A stretch of DNA of 64,000 nt from Spirosoma taeanense (GTDB lineage: Bacteria; Bacteroidota; Bacteroidia; Cytophagales; Spirosomataceae). A program made the translations under genes and the position numbers. This document shows, piece by piece, positions 8,596-18,442 of this stretch. The DNA is taken from positions 3,695,001 through 3,759,000 of the forward strand of contig NZ_CP053435.1 in the NCBI RefSeq assembly GCF_013127955.1. Reading direction: 5' to 3'. Each line of letters begins with the position of its first letter. Position 1 is the stretch's first letter. The notes below the pieces were generated by a model. The model was not told the origin of the DNA. It saw only the letters and a list, made by a program, of their open reading frames with translations, and ran no database searches.

Positions 8596-11127
8596 TTACT
8601 CGACAACGGCTTCGGGTTTCTTAACCGTAATGATCAGAGTTTCACCTTCACCGGGATAATCGGCCATAATTACATCACCTTCTTTCAGTTCCCCTTTCAG
8701 AATCTCTTCCGCAACGGGATCTTCCAGGTAGCGCTGGATTGCGCGGCTCAGCGGACGGGCACCGTACTGCGGGTCATACCCTTTCTCCGACAGAAAGTCT
8801 TTCGCCTTCTCGGTCAGTTCAACGGTGTAGCCCAAGTTCGTTACGCGACCAAGCAGTTTGCCCAGCATCAGGTCAATGATCTTGTGGATGTCTTCACGCT
8901 GCAGCGAGTTGAACACAATCACATCGTCCAGACGATTCAGAAATTCCGGCGAGAACGCTTTCCGCAGGGCGCTTTGGATCGTGTTCTTCATCAGCTCATC
9001 CTGACTCTCAGCCGACTTGCGGGTTGCAAAGCCGATACCCGCACCGAAGTCTTTCAGGTCACGTACCCCGATATTCGAGGTCATGATAATGATCGTGTTG
9101 CGGAAATCCACCCGACGACCCAGACCATCAGTCAGGATACCATCGTCGAGCACCTGCAACAGGATATTGAAGACATCCGGGTGCGCTTTCTCGATCTCAT
9201 CGAGCAGCACGACGCTGTAAGGCTTCCGGCGAATCTTCTCGGTCAGCTGACCGCCTTCCTCGTAACCGACGTAGCCCGGAGGAGCACCAACCAGCCGGCT
9301 GACGCTGAATTTCTCCATGTACTCCGACATATCAATCCGAACCAGGGCGTCGTCCTTGTCGAAGAGATAAGAAGCCAGCACTTTCGCCAGTTCCGTCTTA
9401 CCCACGCCCGTCGGGCCGAGAAAGATGAACGAGCCAATCGGCTTCTTTGGATCTTTCAAACCAACACGCGTGCGCTGGATCGCTTTCACCAGTTTATCGA
9501 TGGCCGACTGCTGACCAATGACGCGGCCTTTCAGTTCCTCGCCCATGTTGACGAGTTTCTTGCCTTCGTCGTTCGATACGCTCGTGACCGGGATACCCGT
9601 CATCATCGCTACCACTTCGGCCACGCTTTCTTCGTTGACCGTATAACGACGCTTCTTGGTGTCTTCTTCCCAGGCCAGCTTGGCGCGGTCGAGCTGGTCG
9701 ATCAGCCGCTTTTCCTTGTCGCGGAGCTGAGCCGCTTCTTCGTATTTCTGGCTCTTGACAACCTGGTTCTTTTCCTTCTTGATATTCTCGATCTGCTCTT
9801 CAAGCTTCAGAATATCTTCGGGAACCGTGATATTCGAGATGTGAACGCGGGCGCCCACTTCATCAAGCACGTCAATAGCTTTGTCAGGCAGGAACCGGTC
9901 CGAGATATACCGTTCCGATAACTTCACGGCAGCCTCAATAGCTTCCGGGGTATAGTTTACGTGGTGGTGATCTTCGTACTTGTCCTTGATGTTATTCAGA
10001 ATTTCAATCGTCTCGTCGATTGACGTAGCGTCGACCATGACCATCTGGAAACGACGGGCCAGAGCGCCGTCTTTCTCGATGTACTGACGATATTCATCCA
10101 GCGTAGTTGCGCCAATGCATTGAATGTCGCCACGGGCCAAGGCTGGCTTGAACATATTCGACGCGTCCAGCGAACCCGACGCACCGCCTGCGCCAACAAT
10201 GGTGTGCAGCTCGTCAATGAACAGAATCACTTCCGGCGACTTTTCCAGCTCGTTCATAACGGCCTTCATTCGCTCTTCAAACTGTCCCCGATATTTGGTT
10301 CCTGCCACCAGTGACGCCAAATCAAGGGTAACAACGCGCTTGCCAAACAGAACCCGTGATACTTTCTTCTGCACAATGCGCAGGGCAAGACCTTCCGCAA
10401 TTGCCGTCTTACCAACGCCCGGCTCACCAATCAGGATCGGGTTGTTCTTTTTCCGGCGGCTCAGAATCTGAGCAACGCGTTCAATTTCTTTTTCGCGACC
10501 AACGATGGGATCGAGTTTACCAACCTCAGCAAGTTTGGTCAGATCACGGCCGAAGTTATCCAGCACCGGCGTACGCGATTTTTCAGAGCCTTTCGGATCT
10601 TTACCCGAGCTGGAGCTGCCGCTGCCGCCGAACATACCCCGATCGTTGTCGTCATCGTCGGTTTCGGGTCCCATCACCGGACGGCTCCCCGAAGATTGAT
10701 ATTCCAGCATCTCCTTAATGACTTCGTAGTTAACATTAAACTTATTCAGAATCTGCGTGGCGACATTGTCTTCATCGCGCAGAATCGATAAGAGAAGGTG
10801 CTCGGTGCCAATGAGCGGGCTTTTGAAAATCTTGGCTTCCAGATACGTGATCTTGAGCGTTTTCTCCGACTGACGGGTCAGCGGAATATTCGCCAGATTC
10901 TTAACGTTGTTGGTCGCCGTGCCTTTCGTTGCCTGTTCAATGGTGACCCGTAGCTCGTCGAGCGAGATACCCAGTTTCTTGAGCAGCCCGACCGCCACAC
11001 CCTCACCCTCACGAATCATACCCAGCAACAGATGTTCCGTGCCGATGTAGTCGTGGCCTAAGCGTAAGGCTTCTTCCCGGCTGAGCGAGATAACTTCCTT
11101 AACGCGGTTTGAGAATTTTGCTTCCAT
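8596..11127 (-). CDS. clpC: ATP-dependent Clp protease ATP-binding subunit ClpC
   Basis: ClpC is an AAA+ unfoldase that feeds proteins to ClpP. In the 843-aa reading it has the double Clp N-domain ([19 protein letters not shown] and its repeat), a first AAA module with Walker A GEPGVGKT near 224-231 and Walker B LFIDELH, a UVR-type coiled segment ([18 protein letters not shown]) and a second AAA module with [13 protein letters not shown] Gly/Ser/Asp-rich linker at about 150-185 separates the N-domain from AAA1. I chose the ATG at 11127 over an upstream TTG at 11241 because family members begin MEAKFS, an AAGGAG site precedes it, and the longer form would overlap the upstream gene. No clpP is in the window. 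Confidence 0.95.
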   Translation of the reverse strand: MEAKFSNRVKEVISLSREEALRLGHDYIGTEHLLLGMIREGEGVAVGLLKKLGISLDELRVTIEQATKGTATNNVKNLANIPLTRQSEKTLKITYLEAKIFKSPLIGTEHLLLSILRDEDNVATQILNKFNVNYEVIKEMLEYQSSGSRPVMGPETDDDDNDRGMFGGSGSSSSGKDPKGSEKSRTPVLDNFGRDLTKLAEVGKLDPIVGREKEIERVAQILSRRKKNNPILIGEPGVGKTAIAEGLALRIVQKKVSRVLFGKRVVTLDLASLVAGTKYRGQFEERMKAVMNELEKSPEVILFIDELHTIVGAGGASGSLDASNMFKPALARGDIQCIGATTLDEYRQYIEKDGALARRFQMVMVDATSIDETIEILNNIKDKYEDHHHVNYTPEAIEAAVKLSERYISDRFLPDKAIDVLDEVGARVHISNITVPEDILKLEEQIENIKKEKNQVVKSQKYEEAAQLRDKEKRLIDQLDRAKLAWEEDTKKRRYTVNEESVAEVVAMMTGIPVTSVSNDEGKKLVNMGEELKGRVIGQQSAIDKLVKAIQRTRVGLKDPKKPIGSFIFLGPTGVGKTELAKVLASYLFDKDDALVRIDMSEYMEKFSVSRLVGAPPGYVGYEEGGQLTEKIRRKPYSVVLLDEIEKAHPDVFNILLQVLDDGILTDGLGRRVDFRNTIIIMTSNIGVRDLKDFGAGIGFATRKSAESQDELMKNTIQSALRKAFSPEFLNRLDDVIVFNSLQREDIHKIIDLMLGKLLGRVTNLGYTVELTEKAKDFLSEKGYDPQYGARPLSRAIQRYLEDPVAEEILKGELKEGDVIMADYPGEGETLIITVKKPEAVVE

Positions 11128-11189
11128 TCGCTTTGGGGGTCTCCTTAGGTAAGCGTATACTGGCTTAACGAAGAGTTTTAGGTATTTGT

Positions 11190-11852
11190 TCACTTCCGCA
11201 GGCCAGCCTTCAATACATCTTTTGCGGCTGGTCCCTGGCAAAACAATAGGTCTATAATACTAAGGTTTTGTACAAATTCAAGGCCAAAATTTTGCAAATA
11301 AGGGACTGGGCAATGAAATATATACGATTTCGTCCTGTTTCGCGGATTTATACCCGACCGGGCGTCCAATAAGCCATCCGGTGGCGTTTTATCATACCAA
11401 TCTGTCAGGTTAACCCGGGGTGCTAACCCCAGTAACTTAAGACAAATTGTCAGAAGTTCGTAGTTCAAATCAAACAGGAAGGTCCAGTTCCTGCTGTACA
11501 CGGGCTCCAGTTCAGGTGCATAGTACTCAAAAAAAGGAGCCTTACCGTAAGCCGTCCGCAGCGTTCGCCAGTGGTGCACCTGCCAGGGCTGACCGTTGTC
11601 GACCCGAAGTTCCTGAATTGGCAGATGGTGCGTCCCCTGCTGCACTGGCACCGTTAAACTATCCACTTTATTTGCCGTCAGGACATAGCACCGATTTCTG
11701 TAACTTTGCTTCTGGTAATGCTCCCGGGCCTCCAGCCAAACCTGATCGTACTGCATCAGCCCCGACACGTAATCCAGACAGGGCAGATAATGAAGTTCAA
11801 TAAGTAATTCGGCTGGTTGAGGTAGCAGTTGGTACTTTTCCAATAACAGCAA
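11190..11852 (-). CDS. WbqC-family protein
   Basis: A 220-aa WbqC-like protein. The start ELHYLPCLDYVSGLMQYDQVWLEA corresponds to the family N-terminus, followed by YRNRCYVLTANKVDSLTVPV. WbqC homologues occur in O-antigen and glycan gene sets and have been suggested to act in sugar modification, but the biochemical activity is unproven. The reading frame has no ATG near the N-terminus. The furthest start before an in-frame stop is a TTG at 11852, so the exact start is unsure. It lies 62 bp upstream of clpC on the same strand, away from any glycan locus. A second family member closes the window at 63238-63936, and the two are only distantly similar. Confidence 0.75.
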   Translation of the reverse strand: MLLLEKYQLLPQPAELLIELHYLPCLDYVSGLMQYDQVWLEAREHYQKQSYRNRCYVLTANKVDSLTVPVQQGTHHLPIQELRVDNGQPWQVHHWRTLRTAYGKAPFFEYYAPELEPVYSRNWTFLFDLNYELLTICLKLLGLAPRVNLTDWYDKTPPDGLLDARSGINPRNRTKSYIFHCPVPYLQNFGLEFVQNLSIIDLLFCQGPAAKDVLKAGLRK

Positions 11853-11974
11853 TTGTATCTGCTACCAAGTAACGCAAAAAATTAATACCACCGTCTGATT
11901 TTTTAAATTTTTAATTTAAGGGTATCATTGGATAAAACGTTGATTTTATCCAGTGCTCATCCGTTAGTCGCCGA

Positions 11975-12847
11975 ATGATATTTTTTCGTTTGCTGTCCCG
12001 TCTACCGCTTGGATTTCTGTACGGACTCTCTGACTTCTTGCACTTTTTGTTGCTTTACGTCGTACGATACCGGCGACGGGTGGTTTTTGAAAACCTCCGG
12101 CTGTCTTTCCCCGAGAAGTCTGCGCACGAAATTCAACTGATTGCCAAAGGGTTTTACCGGAATCTCACCGATCTGGTCGTTGAAACCATCAAGATGCCCG
12201 CCCTATCGCCCGATACCCTTCGTCGCCGGGTGCAGTTTACAAACCCCGAACTGGTTAAGGACCGCCTGCGGGCTGGTCAGGCCGTGATTGGCATGGCGTC
12301 GCACCAGAGCAACTGGGAATGGATTCCCTCGGCGTCAGTTCTGAACGAAATGCCCACCGATAGTATCTATAAACCGCTGAACAGCCCGTTTTTTGAAGAA
12401 CTCATGCGCGCCGTACGTGCTCATTTCGGTGCGGTGCCCGTACCCATGCATACGCTGCCCCGCCGGATGGCGGCTCAGAAAAACGTTCCGCGGATTATCG
12501 CGCTCGTGGCCGATCAGGTACCCGACGTTCCGGAACAGGCTTACTGGACCGACTTCCTTCACCGCGATACGCCCTTCTATCCGGGTACGGAACGGCTGGC
12601 CCGGAGCCGGAGCCTGCCCGTTTTTTATACGGAACTGACGCGCGTGCGTCGGGGCTATTATGAAGTTCGCTTTACCCTCATCGGCGAGCCACCCTATACC
12701 GATCTGCCCCCCGGCACCATCCTGGAACGTTACCGCGATCAGCTGGAGGAAACCATCCGAAAGCACCCCTCCGACTGGCTCTGGTCGCATAAGCGCTGGA
12801 AACACTGGCGGGGTAAATACAGCAAAATAGAGGTAAAACTGACGTAA
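11975..12847 (+). CDS. Lysophospholipid / lipid A acyltransferase (LpxL/HtrB-like)
   Basis: A 290-aa inner-membrane-associated acyltransferase of the LpxL/LpxM (HtrB) family. These transfer a secondary acyl chain to lipid A or a related lipid. The N-terminus has a hydrophobic stretch (about residues 10-30). The catalytic H-x4-E motif is HQSNWE, His110 and Glu115. Further family features are the VADQVPDV segment and the late SDWLWSHKRWKHW block. The start is the ATG at 11975. It is a single gene, divergent from the WbqC gene and convergent with the SGNH hydrolase 44 bp on. The precise acceptor cannot be told from sequence. Confidence 0.88.
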   Translation: MIFFRLLSRLPLGFLYGLSDFLHFLLLYVVRYRRRVVFENLRLSFPEKSAHEIQLIAKGFYRNLTDLVVETIKMPALSPDTLRRRVQFTNPELVKDRLRAGQAVIGMASHQSNWEWIPSASVLNEMPTDSIYKPLNSPFFEELMRAVRAHFGAVPVPMHTLPRRMAAQKNVPRIIALVADQVPDVPEQAYWTDFLHRDTPFYPGTERLARSRSLPVFYTELTRVRRGYYEVRFTLIGEPPYTDLPPGTILERYRDQLEETIRKHPSDWLWSHKRWKHWRGKYSKIEVKLT

Positions 12848-12891
12848 CGCGTCCGTTTCACCTCTATGACTTTACGGCACTACAAAACCGA

Positions 12892-13566
12892 TTACTTAGT
12901 GGCGACAACCGTCGTTAACACCTTCTGCATCTGCTCGGCGACAAACTGGTTGCCGGCCTCGTTAAGATGCACCCGGTCGGTCGTTAGAATACCCCGGTCT
13001 TTATTTTCGGGGTTACTCTTCAGGTTATACTCCAGCACTGCCTTGCGCAGATCGACCAGCGGCAGATTCCGACGAGCCGCCAGGTCGCGGATAAGCTGAC
13101 TATACAGATTCAGATCACCGTCCTGCTGATTGGTGAAATCCGTTTTTTCCCCGATGGCTGCGGGCGTGCACAGGATCACGCGGGCGTTGGCAGCCTGTAA
13201 TTTTTTGACTACTGCTTCATAGAACTTTACGAATTTATCGGGGTCCGTGCCGGTCCCGTAGCTGCTTTTGTGCCATACGTCATTAACGCCGACCCAGACT
13301 ACCACCACATCCGGCTGTTTGGCCAGGACGTCCTCCTCCATGCGCAGATACAGATCGTAGATTTTGTTGCCGCCGATACCCGCGCCAATCAGTTCGAACT
13401 GATCGGAAGGCAGCATTTTTTTCAGCCGGTCGATATACCCGCCGGGATTAACTCCAGCCTGGGTAATTGAATCACCAAAGAAGACGACCCGGGTAGGTTT
13501 AGCCGCGGTCATAGCCAGCAGACCAGCCATTAGCACAATTGCAGAAATTCGAAAAAACGTTGTCAT
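12892..13566 (-). CDS. Secreted SGNH/GDSL-family hydrolase
   Basis: A 224-aa esterase or lipase-like protein of the SGNH fold. A signal peptide (residues 1 to about 22, ending AMTAA) is followed at once by block I FFGDSITQ with the nucleophile Ser33. Block III is VVWVGVNDVWH, and block V is DRVHLNEAGN with the D-x-x-H pair. The substrate could be an acetylated sugar or lipid ester. The ATG at 13566 is taken rather than a longer frame because it begins exactly at the signal peptide. It lies 35 bp after gntP on the same strand, so the two are probably co-transcribed. Confidence 0.88.
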   Translation of the reverse strand: MTTFFRISAIVLMAGLLAMTAAKPTRVVFFGDSITQAGVNPGGYIDRLKKMLPSDQFELIGAGIGGNKIYDLYLRMEEDVLAKQPDVVVVWVGVNDVWHKSSYGTGTDPDKFVKFYEAVVKKLQAANARVILCTPAAIGEKTDFTNQQDGDLNLYSQLIRDLAARRNLPLVDLRKAVLEYNLKSNPENKDRGILTTDRVHLNEAGNQFVAEQMQKVLTTVVATK

Positions 13567-13601
13567 AGTCAGTAAAGAAACAAACACAATTTTACGTAAG
13601 A

Positions 13602-14918
13602 TTATACGACCAGATTCAGCGCCAGCACCCCTAACAGGCCAATAATGGATACGATGGTTTCCATAAGCGACCACGTCCGGATGGTTTGCCCAATAGTCAG
13701 GTTGAAATATTCCTTGAAAAGCCAGAAGCCACCATCATTGATGTGCGAAAACATCAAACTGCCGGAGCCAATGGCCAGTACCATCAGTTCGGGCTTGATC
13801 GGCTGGCTCTGAATCAGCGGACCAAGAATACCGGATGTGGTCAGCCCCGCAACGGTCGCCGAACCCACGCATATCCGGATAAAGGCCGCAATTCCCCAGG
13901 CCAATACCAGGGGCGGAATGGCCGCATCGGCCAGCAGGCTTCCAATGTATTTGCTGGTCCCGCTGTCGGTGAAAATCTGCTTCAGCGCCCCGGCCCCGGC
14001 AATGACCAGCAGAATCGGCGCAATAGCCTTCACGGCTTCTTCAAGATCTTTCGTAACGGCTTTAATGGATTGGCCGCGCCGGATGCCCAGTGTATACACC
14101 GCCGTCAGCACCGACAGCAGCATACCGATATACGGCTCTGCCAGCAGCGTGATAAGGGTATTCAGGGGCGATCCATCGGGGAATACGCTTTTCAGCGGTC
14201 CGAAAGTGGTCAGCAGCAGAACGGGCAGCAAAGCCACAAAAAAACTGATGCCCGCACTCGGCAGGTTATGGTCCGGGACTTCCCGAATGTTGAACAGTTC
14301 TCGGTTCGGTGTTGCCTTTACGTGTACGAGCGTTCGGCCAAAGAGCGGTCCGGCAATGACAATGGCGGGAATGGCAACGATAATGCCGTAAATCAATGTC
14401 TGGCCAATGTTGGCGTTCAGCTGGCCCGCAACGGCCGACGGAGACGGATGCGGAGGCAGGTAACCGTGAGCTACCGAAAGGGCCGACAGCATGGGAACTG
14501 CGACGGACATTAGCGGTAGTCCCGATGAGGCCGCAATGGTAAAAATCAATGGGACAACAATAATGAAACCGGCGTTGTAGAACAGCGGAATCCCAATAAC
14601 GAAACCAGCCACTGCCAGCCCCCAGCGGATATTTTTGATTCCGAACCAGCCAATCAGGACATTGGTGATACGCCGGGCGGCTCCGCTTTCGGCTACCAGC
14701 CGGCCGAGCATGGCTCCAAACCCAATGATCAGCACCAGTTCGCCCAGCGTACCGCCGATACCGGTCTGAATGGATTTTCCAACGGCGCCCACGTCCATAC
14801 CCGCGGCCAGTCCAATACCGAGGGAAACAATGACAAAGGAGATGAACGTATCTAACCGAACAAAGGCAACCAGAACGACCAGGGTAAGGATACCAATCAG
14901 GGTAAGAACAAGGGGCAT
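13602..14918 (-). CDS. gntP: GntP-family gluconate:H+ symporter
   Basis: A 438-aa inner-membrane permease with about 12-14 hydrophobic segments, normal for the GntP family of gluconate and related aldonate proton symporters. Typical stretches are GFGAMLGRLVAESGAARRI, HGYLPPHPSPSAVAGQL and GSGSLMFSHINDGGFW. The start is the ATG at 14918. The gene precedes an SGNH hydrolase in a two-gene operon, and no gluconate kinase or dehydratase is nearby. The substrate is therefore inferred from the family only; other short sugar acids are possible. Confidence 0.93.
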   Translation of the reverse strand: MPLVLTLIGILTLVVLVAFVRLDTFISFVIVSLGIGLAAGMDVGAVGKSIQTGIGGTLGELVLIIGFGAMLGRLVAESGAARRITNVLIGWFGIKNIRWGLAVAGFVIGIPLFYNAGFIIVVPLIFTIAASSGLPLMSVAVPMLSALSVAHGYLPPHPSPSAVAGQLNANIGQTLIYGIIVAIPAIVIAGPLFGRTLVHVKATPNRELFNIREVPDHNLPSAGISFFVALLPVLLLTTFGPLKSVFPDGSPLNTLITLLAEPYIGMLLSVLTAVYTLGIRRGQSIKAVTKDLEEAVKAIAPILLVIAGAGALKQIFTDSGTSKYIGSLLADAAIPPLVLAWGIAAFIRICVGSATVAGLTTSGILGPLIQSQPIKPELMVLAIGSGSLMFSHINDGGFWLFKEYFNLTIGQTIRTWSLMETIVSIIGLLGVLALNLVV

Positions 14919-14966
14919 AAAGACGGAGGGATTTATCAGACAGCGGAAGGGGCTATCGGGCCCAAA

Positions 14967-16244
14967 TTACGCGTCCTGAACCGATAAAGCGTAACGCGCC
15001 AGCTTTTCTACTTCATTTACCAGTGGGGACGCCACATTGAACGGCACAACGTGCAGGCGGGTTGAAGCATCGTAGCCAAATACCGCCAGGGGATGCCGGA
15101 AGGTTTCGTTAGCTGGATAAACCAGAAACAGATCGCTGGCTGCGTATTTTTTGCCGTACGCATACAGTTGATACAAGTCGGCCTGTTCGATGCCGTAATT
15201 TCCTGTGCGGTCATGGCCGTCAATGCGCTTCCATTTGGTATCCAGCACCAGCGTTCGGTCACCCTGCCGGATCAGAATATCGGGGCGGAGCCTGAACTTT
15301 GGTGTGCCAACGTGCTGATCGACCAGATGCGCCGATGCTTCCTGCACTGTTACGGCGCCAGTTTCGGGCCAGTACGTCCGAATGCCGTGCGCGACAAAAT
15401 CCTCAAACACCCGCCCCATGGGTACGAGCAGGGATATATCCATTACAGAGCCGATTTTCACGCCAAAAGCCCGACCCTGCAGCAGAGCCACGGCCCAGCG
15501 CAAAGCGGGTTCATAGGAATTGAACAGGCGGTTGACCCGCTGGCTAGCCCGAAGATCATCAGCCAGCGAATCCGAAATGGGAACATCGTCCAGCGCCTGC
15601 AGCAGTCGACGGATGCGTCGCTGCACTGGTGCGCTGATCGACCGACTGCTCAGGTGCAGCAAGGCTGTTTTCAGGATTCGATTCGGCGGCACATCGGCCG
15701 TGAGCCAGTCAAACGCCACGGCCAGCCGCTCGGCATGCTGCCCGTTTTCGCGCTGCTGGCGGGTGGCCTGAAACCGCCCTTTCCAGAAGCGTTCGTTACG
15801 CTCAACACCTACGTAGGCACGCCGGATTCCCTGCCGGACGAGTGATTCAACGGAATCAACAAAAGCCGTAATAAACACTTCCCAGAGTGGCAGGTGCGCA
15901 GCCTGCGTGTGGGCGGGAGTCAGGGTGCGGAAGGGGCTGTGCCGCAGGTATCGGAGCATGGTCAGCATCGTAGACCGGGCGTCCAGGTCGCTCTGAATCT
16001 TAGGCAGAATCTCAATCTGAGTGCCATCGGGCAAGGCCAGCAGACCCACGTAATTCTGAAAGCGGATATACTCGCGCCCTTTCTGCACAAAAAAATGCAG
16101 TAGACTGTCGGCGCCCTCTCCGTTGAAGGCTACCCGTCGAAGCGCCTGGAACGTCGTGTCCGGCAACCCGACTACGCCCTCCGGCAGATCTGGCGAGCTG
16201 CTGGCAACCTGACTGTTTTCGGCGACGGTAATGCAGATGGGCAT
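14967..16244 (-). CDS. McrC-type PD-(D/E)XK restriction protein, no McrB partner
   Basis: A 425-aa protein of the McrC (5-methylcytosine-specific restriction) family. The N-terminal half has the McrC features RFQNYVGLLALPDGTQIEILPK and a helical region. The C-terminal nuclease core reads RPDILI (Asp322), LVLDTKWK (Asp335 and Lys337), then QADLYQLYAY (Gln354). This is a complete PD-(D/E)XK catalytic set. McrC normally works with the GTPase McrB encoded next to it. Here the neighbours are gntP 48 bp downstream and a GT9 glycosyltransferase upstream, both on the same strand, and no AAA/GTPase gene is near. It may use an McrB elsewhere or act alone. Confidence 0.85.
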   Translation of the reverse strand: MPICITVAENSQVASSSPDLPEGVVGLPDTTFQALRRVAFNGEGADSLLHFFVQKGREYIRFQNYVGLLALPDGTQIEILPKIQSDLDARSTMLTMLRYLRHSPFRTLTPAHTQAAHLPLWEVFITAFVDSVESLVRQGIRRAYVGVERNERFWKGRFQATRQQRENGQHAERLAVAFDWLTADVPPNRILKTALLHLSSRSISAPVQRRIRRLLQALDDVPISDSLADDLRASQRVNRLFNSYEPALRWAVALLQGRAFGVKIGSVMDISLLVPMGRVFEDFVAHGIRTYWPETGAVTVQEASAHLVDQHVGTPKFRLRPDILIRQGDRTLVLDTKWKRIDGHDRTGNYGIEQADLYQLYAYGKKYAASDLFLVYPANETFRHPLAVFGYDASTRLHVVPFNVASPLVNEVEKLARYALSVQDA

Positions 16245-16319
16245 AATGGGATCACGAAGGTTACCTCAGGCCGGCTCATACTCGCCCATTGGCCAACCCG
16301 TTGTAAAAGCCTTCGGAAA

Positions 16320-17318
16320 TTATTCGAAGTTTTTCTTCTTGCGCAGTTCTTTTACTTCAAAATCGAACGGCAACTCGTTCATGCATTTGAAGTGCTTTAA
16401 CGGGCACTCTTCAAAGCCAATTTTGGAGCAGGGCCGGCAATCCAGTCCCGTTTTTTCGAGAACGACATAAGCCGTTTTGTAGGGGTACATGCCAAGTTGG
16501 GGCGTGGTATTCCCCCAGATGGAATACACTTTTTTCTTCAGGGCCGACGCGATGTGCATCAGCCCCGTGTCGTGGCTGAAAACGATTCGCGCCCGCTGCA
16601 GCAGCGACGCCGACTGGTTCAGATTATATTGCCCACAGGCATTATAAATCAGGTGTTCGCCAAGGACCTCTACAATCGCTTCGCCAGCAGCCCGGTCTTC
16701 CTTGCCGCCCAGCAGAACAATCGGGTGATTGATTTTCCGGCAGAGTTCAATTAGGCGCGGAACGGGCAGTTTTTTAGTTGCGTGCTGCCCGCCAATGGCG
16801 AAGGCTACGTAATCCTGCCGGTGGGTCGCCGGCAGCCAGTCCGTTTCGATCTGATCCTTATATGGAATGAAGTAATCCAGCCCCTGCTCGTCATTTTCAA
16901 CCCCCAGTGGCCGCACCGCTGCCATGTAGCGGTCAACGATGTGCTGATTCGGCATGACGTTTACTTTCCAGCGGACATAAAACCACTTGCGCAGGTTGAG
17001 TTTATCGAAACTATACGACCGGACGCCCACCAGACCCGTTTTAATCAGGCTCGTACGCAGGTTGTGGTGCAGGTCGATAATGTAGTCGTACCGCTCGGCG
17101 CGGAGCTGACGCAGGAGCGTCCACAGGCTATCGTCCAGATAATGGCATTTGTCGATATACGGATTGTGCTCAACGATGGCCTGAAACGCCCGCTTGGTGC
17201 AGAAATGAACCTCAGCATTGGGCAACTGCTGCTTCAGACAACGCACCACCGGCGTCGTCAAAACGATATCGCCGATTGACGAAAAGCGCAGTACCAGAAT
17301 TTTTGCCGGGGATGTCAT
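16320..17318 (-). CDS. Glycosyltransferase family 9 (heptosyltransferase-like)
   Basis: A 332-aa ADP-heptose:LPS heptosyltransferase-type enzyme. It begins KILVLRFSSIGDIVLTTPVV, the hallmark N-terminus of GT9. The C-terminal domain contains FSHDTGLMHIASALKKKVYSIWG, the nucleotide-sugar binding part, and a Cys-containing tail (GLDCRPCSKIGFEECPLKHFKCM) common in Bacteroidota homologues. It would act on the cytosolic face of the inner membrane in LPS-core or other glycan assembly. The exact sugar is not certain. There is no second core gene beside it. Confidence 0.9.
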   Translation of the reverse strand: MTSPAKILVLRFSSIGDIVLTTPVVRCLKQQLPNAEVHFCTKRAFQAIVEHNPYIDKCHYLDDSLWTLLRQLRAERYDYIIDLHHNLRTSLIKTGLVGVRSYSFDKLNLRKWFYVRWKVNVMPNQHIVDRYMAAVRPLGVENDEQGLDYFIPYKDQIETDWLPATHRQDYVAFAIGGQHATKKLPVPRLIELCRKINHPIVLLGGKEDRAAGEAIVEVLGEHLIYNACGQYNLNQSASLLQRARIVFSHDTGLMHIASALKKKVYSIWGNTTPQLGMYPYKTAYVVLEKTGLDCRPCSKIGFEECPLKHFKCMNELPFDFEVKELRKKKNFE

Positions 17319-17371
17319 GTTGAGCCTTATTTCTGCAAAATTACCCTATTTACGGCGGGGTGCCAAACCAT

Positions 17372-18442
17372 TTAATAGACCCACCAGCGGGGTTTATTCG
17401 GCGTACGATACAAACTATTCTCGCATTCGATGCAGGCTGGCGTAGATGGATACGGAACGTTGACCGGCAAGTCTGTCTCAGGAAGGCCCTGTCCGTTGCT
17501 GCGGTCCACATAAATATACTGCTCAGATATACCCGTAGCGCCAAAATAGCCATACACCAGCTCGTTCGGATCGCTTACGCAGCGCAGGTTCCCCTGTACG
17601 CTGGATGGCGCCGGGTCGAACAAACCGCCGGTACTGTTAACGAGTTGGCTCACGCTCCTCCAGAAGGCATACGCGCCTTTACTGATGGCCTGCTGCTGGA
17701 CTTCTACGTAGTAAGGCGCCGTTGACGTATAGGGGGCGCTCATAATATACTGCCCGCTGATGGCTTTTCCGTTGACGTCGGCGTCAGAACTGACACTAAT
17801 GCAGTTAAAACACCGGGTGATATCCCAGCAGGGTGTACAGCAATAGATGCCAATATACACCTGCGAGTTCCTCGGTAACGTTTTCTGGCAGACGCTGATA
17901 GCTTCGTAATGAGCCCACTCCCAGCGGTAGTAATTACCCGTTGTTTCGGGGTCTTTGGTGTCCAGGTACACCTTCCAGCTCTGTTTACGAACGGGACTAT
18001 TCGGCACTGGTTCATTGCGATACTCCGTGTACAGCTTCTGAATGGGTGGGGCCGATTGCAGCACCTCCGCATCCGACTCGTACCGTTTGCCGGCTTTGGT
18101 CTGGATAACAATCCGGTAGCTGCGCCCGGCCACGCCCTGTATGCCGTTGGCTCGGCTCACGTACACTCCGCCCGGTGACTGCTCGCGTAAGGTTTCCCGG
18201 TTGCCCCGATTGTCTTCAATCGTTACGGTAGCTCCTGTCTCCAGAAGGTTAATGCTGCGAATCGAGTAGTTGGCGGTGCGCGTCAGCCGGACGGTGTACG
18301 GCCCCGGCTGGTCGGTGATCTGTCCTTCCACAACCAGCGAGGGCGGAATGCTGAGCGATTCCGGCTGGTACTCCGTAACGCAGGCAAACATTGTCGCTGA
18401 CAACCCCAGTCCATAAAGCAGCGAACGCAATCGGTTTTTCAT
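17372..18442 (-). CDS. DUF4249 lipoprotein
   Basis: A 356-aa lipoprotein: the signal peptide ends in ATMFAC, so Cys21 would be lipidated. The mature start (SLVVEGQITDQPGPYTVRLTRT) matches the DUF4249 family. This Bacteroidota family is nearly always coded with a TonB-dependent receptor. The middle has many cysteines (CCTPCWDITRCFNC), which may form disulfides. The ATG shares one base with the stop of the upstream TonB receptor gene, so translation is likely coupled and the two proteins probably work together at the outer membrane. Molecular role unknown. Confidence 0.9.
   Translation of the reverse strand: MKNRLRSLLYGLGLSATMFACVTEYQPESLSIPPSLVVEGQITDQPGPYTVRLTRTANYSIRSINLLETGATVTIEDNRGNRETLREQSPGGVYVSRANGIQGVAGRSYRIVIQTKAGKRYESDAEVLQSAPPIQKLYTEYRNEPVPNSPVRKQSWKVYLDTKDPETTGNYYRWEWAHYEAISVCQKTLPRNSQVYIGIYCCTPCWDITRCFNCISVSSDADVNGKAISGQYIMSAPYTSTAPYYVEVQQQAISKGAYAFWRSVSQLVNSTGGLFDPAPSSVQGNLRCVSDPNELVYGYFGATGISEQYIYVDRSNGQGLPETDLPVNVPYPSTPACIECENSLYRTPNKPRWWVY

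Noticed and set aside
8884..9921. Long open frame of 345 codons on the + strand
   Set aside because: It lies fully antisense to clpC, whose protein is canonical; the antisense product has no recognisable domain.
11128..11241. N-terminal extension of clpC from a TTG start
   Set aside because: It would overlap the WbqC gene and is not part of the ClpC family; the ATG at 11127 has an AAGGAG site.
13686..14513. 275-codon + strand frame
   Set aside because: Antisense to gntP, which has clear membrane helices and family motifs.
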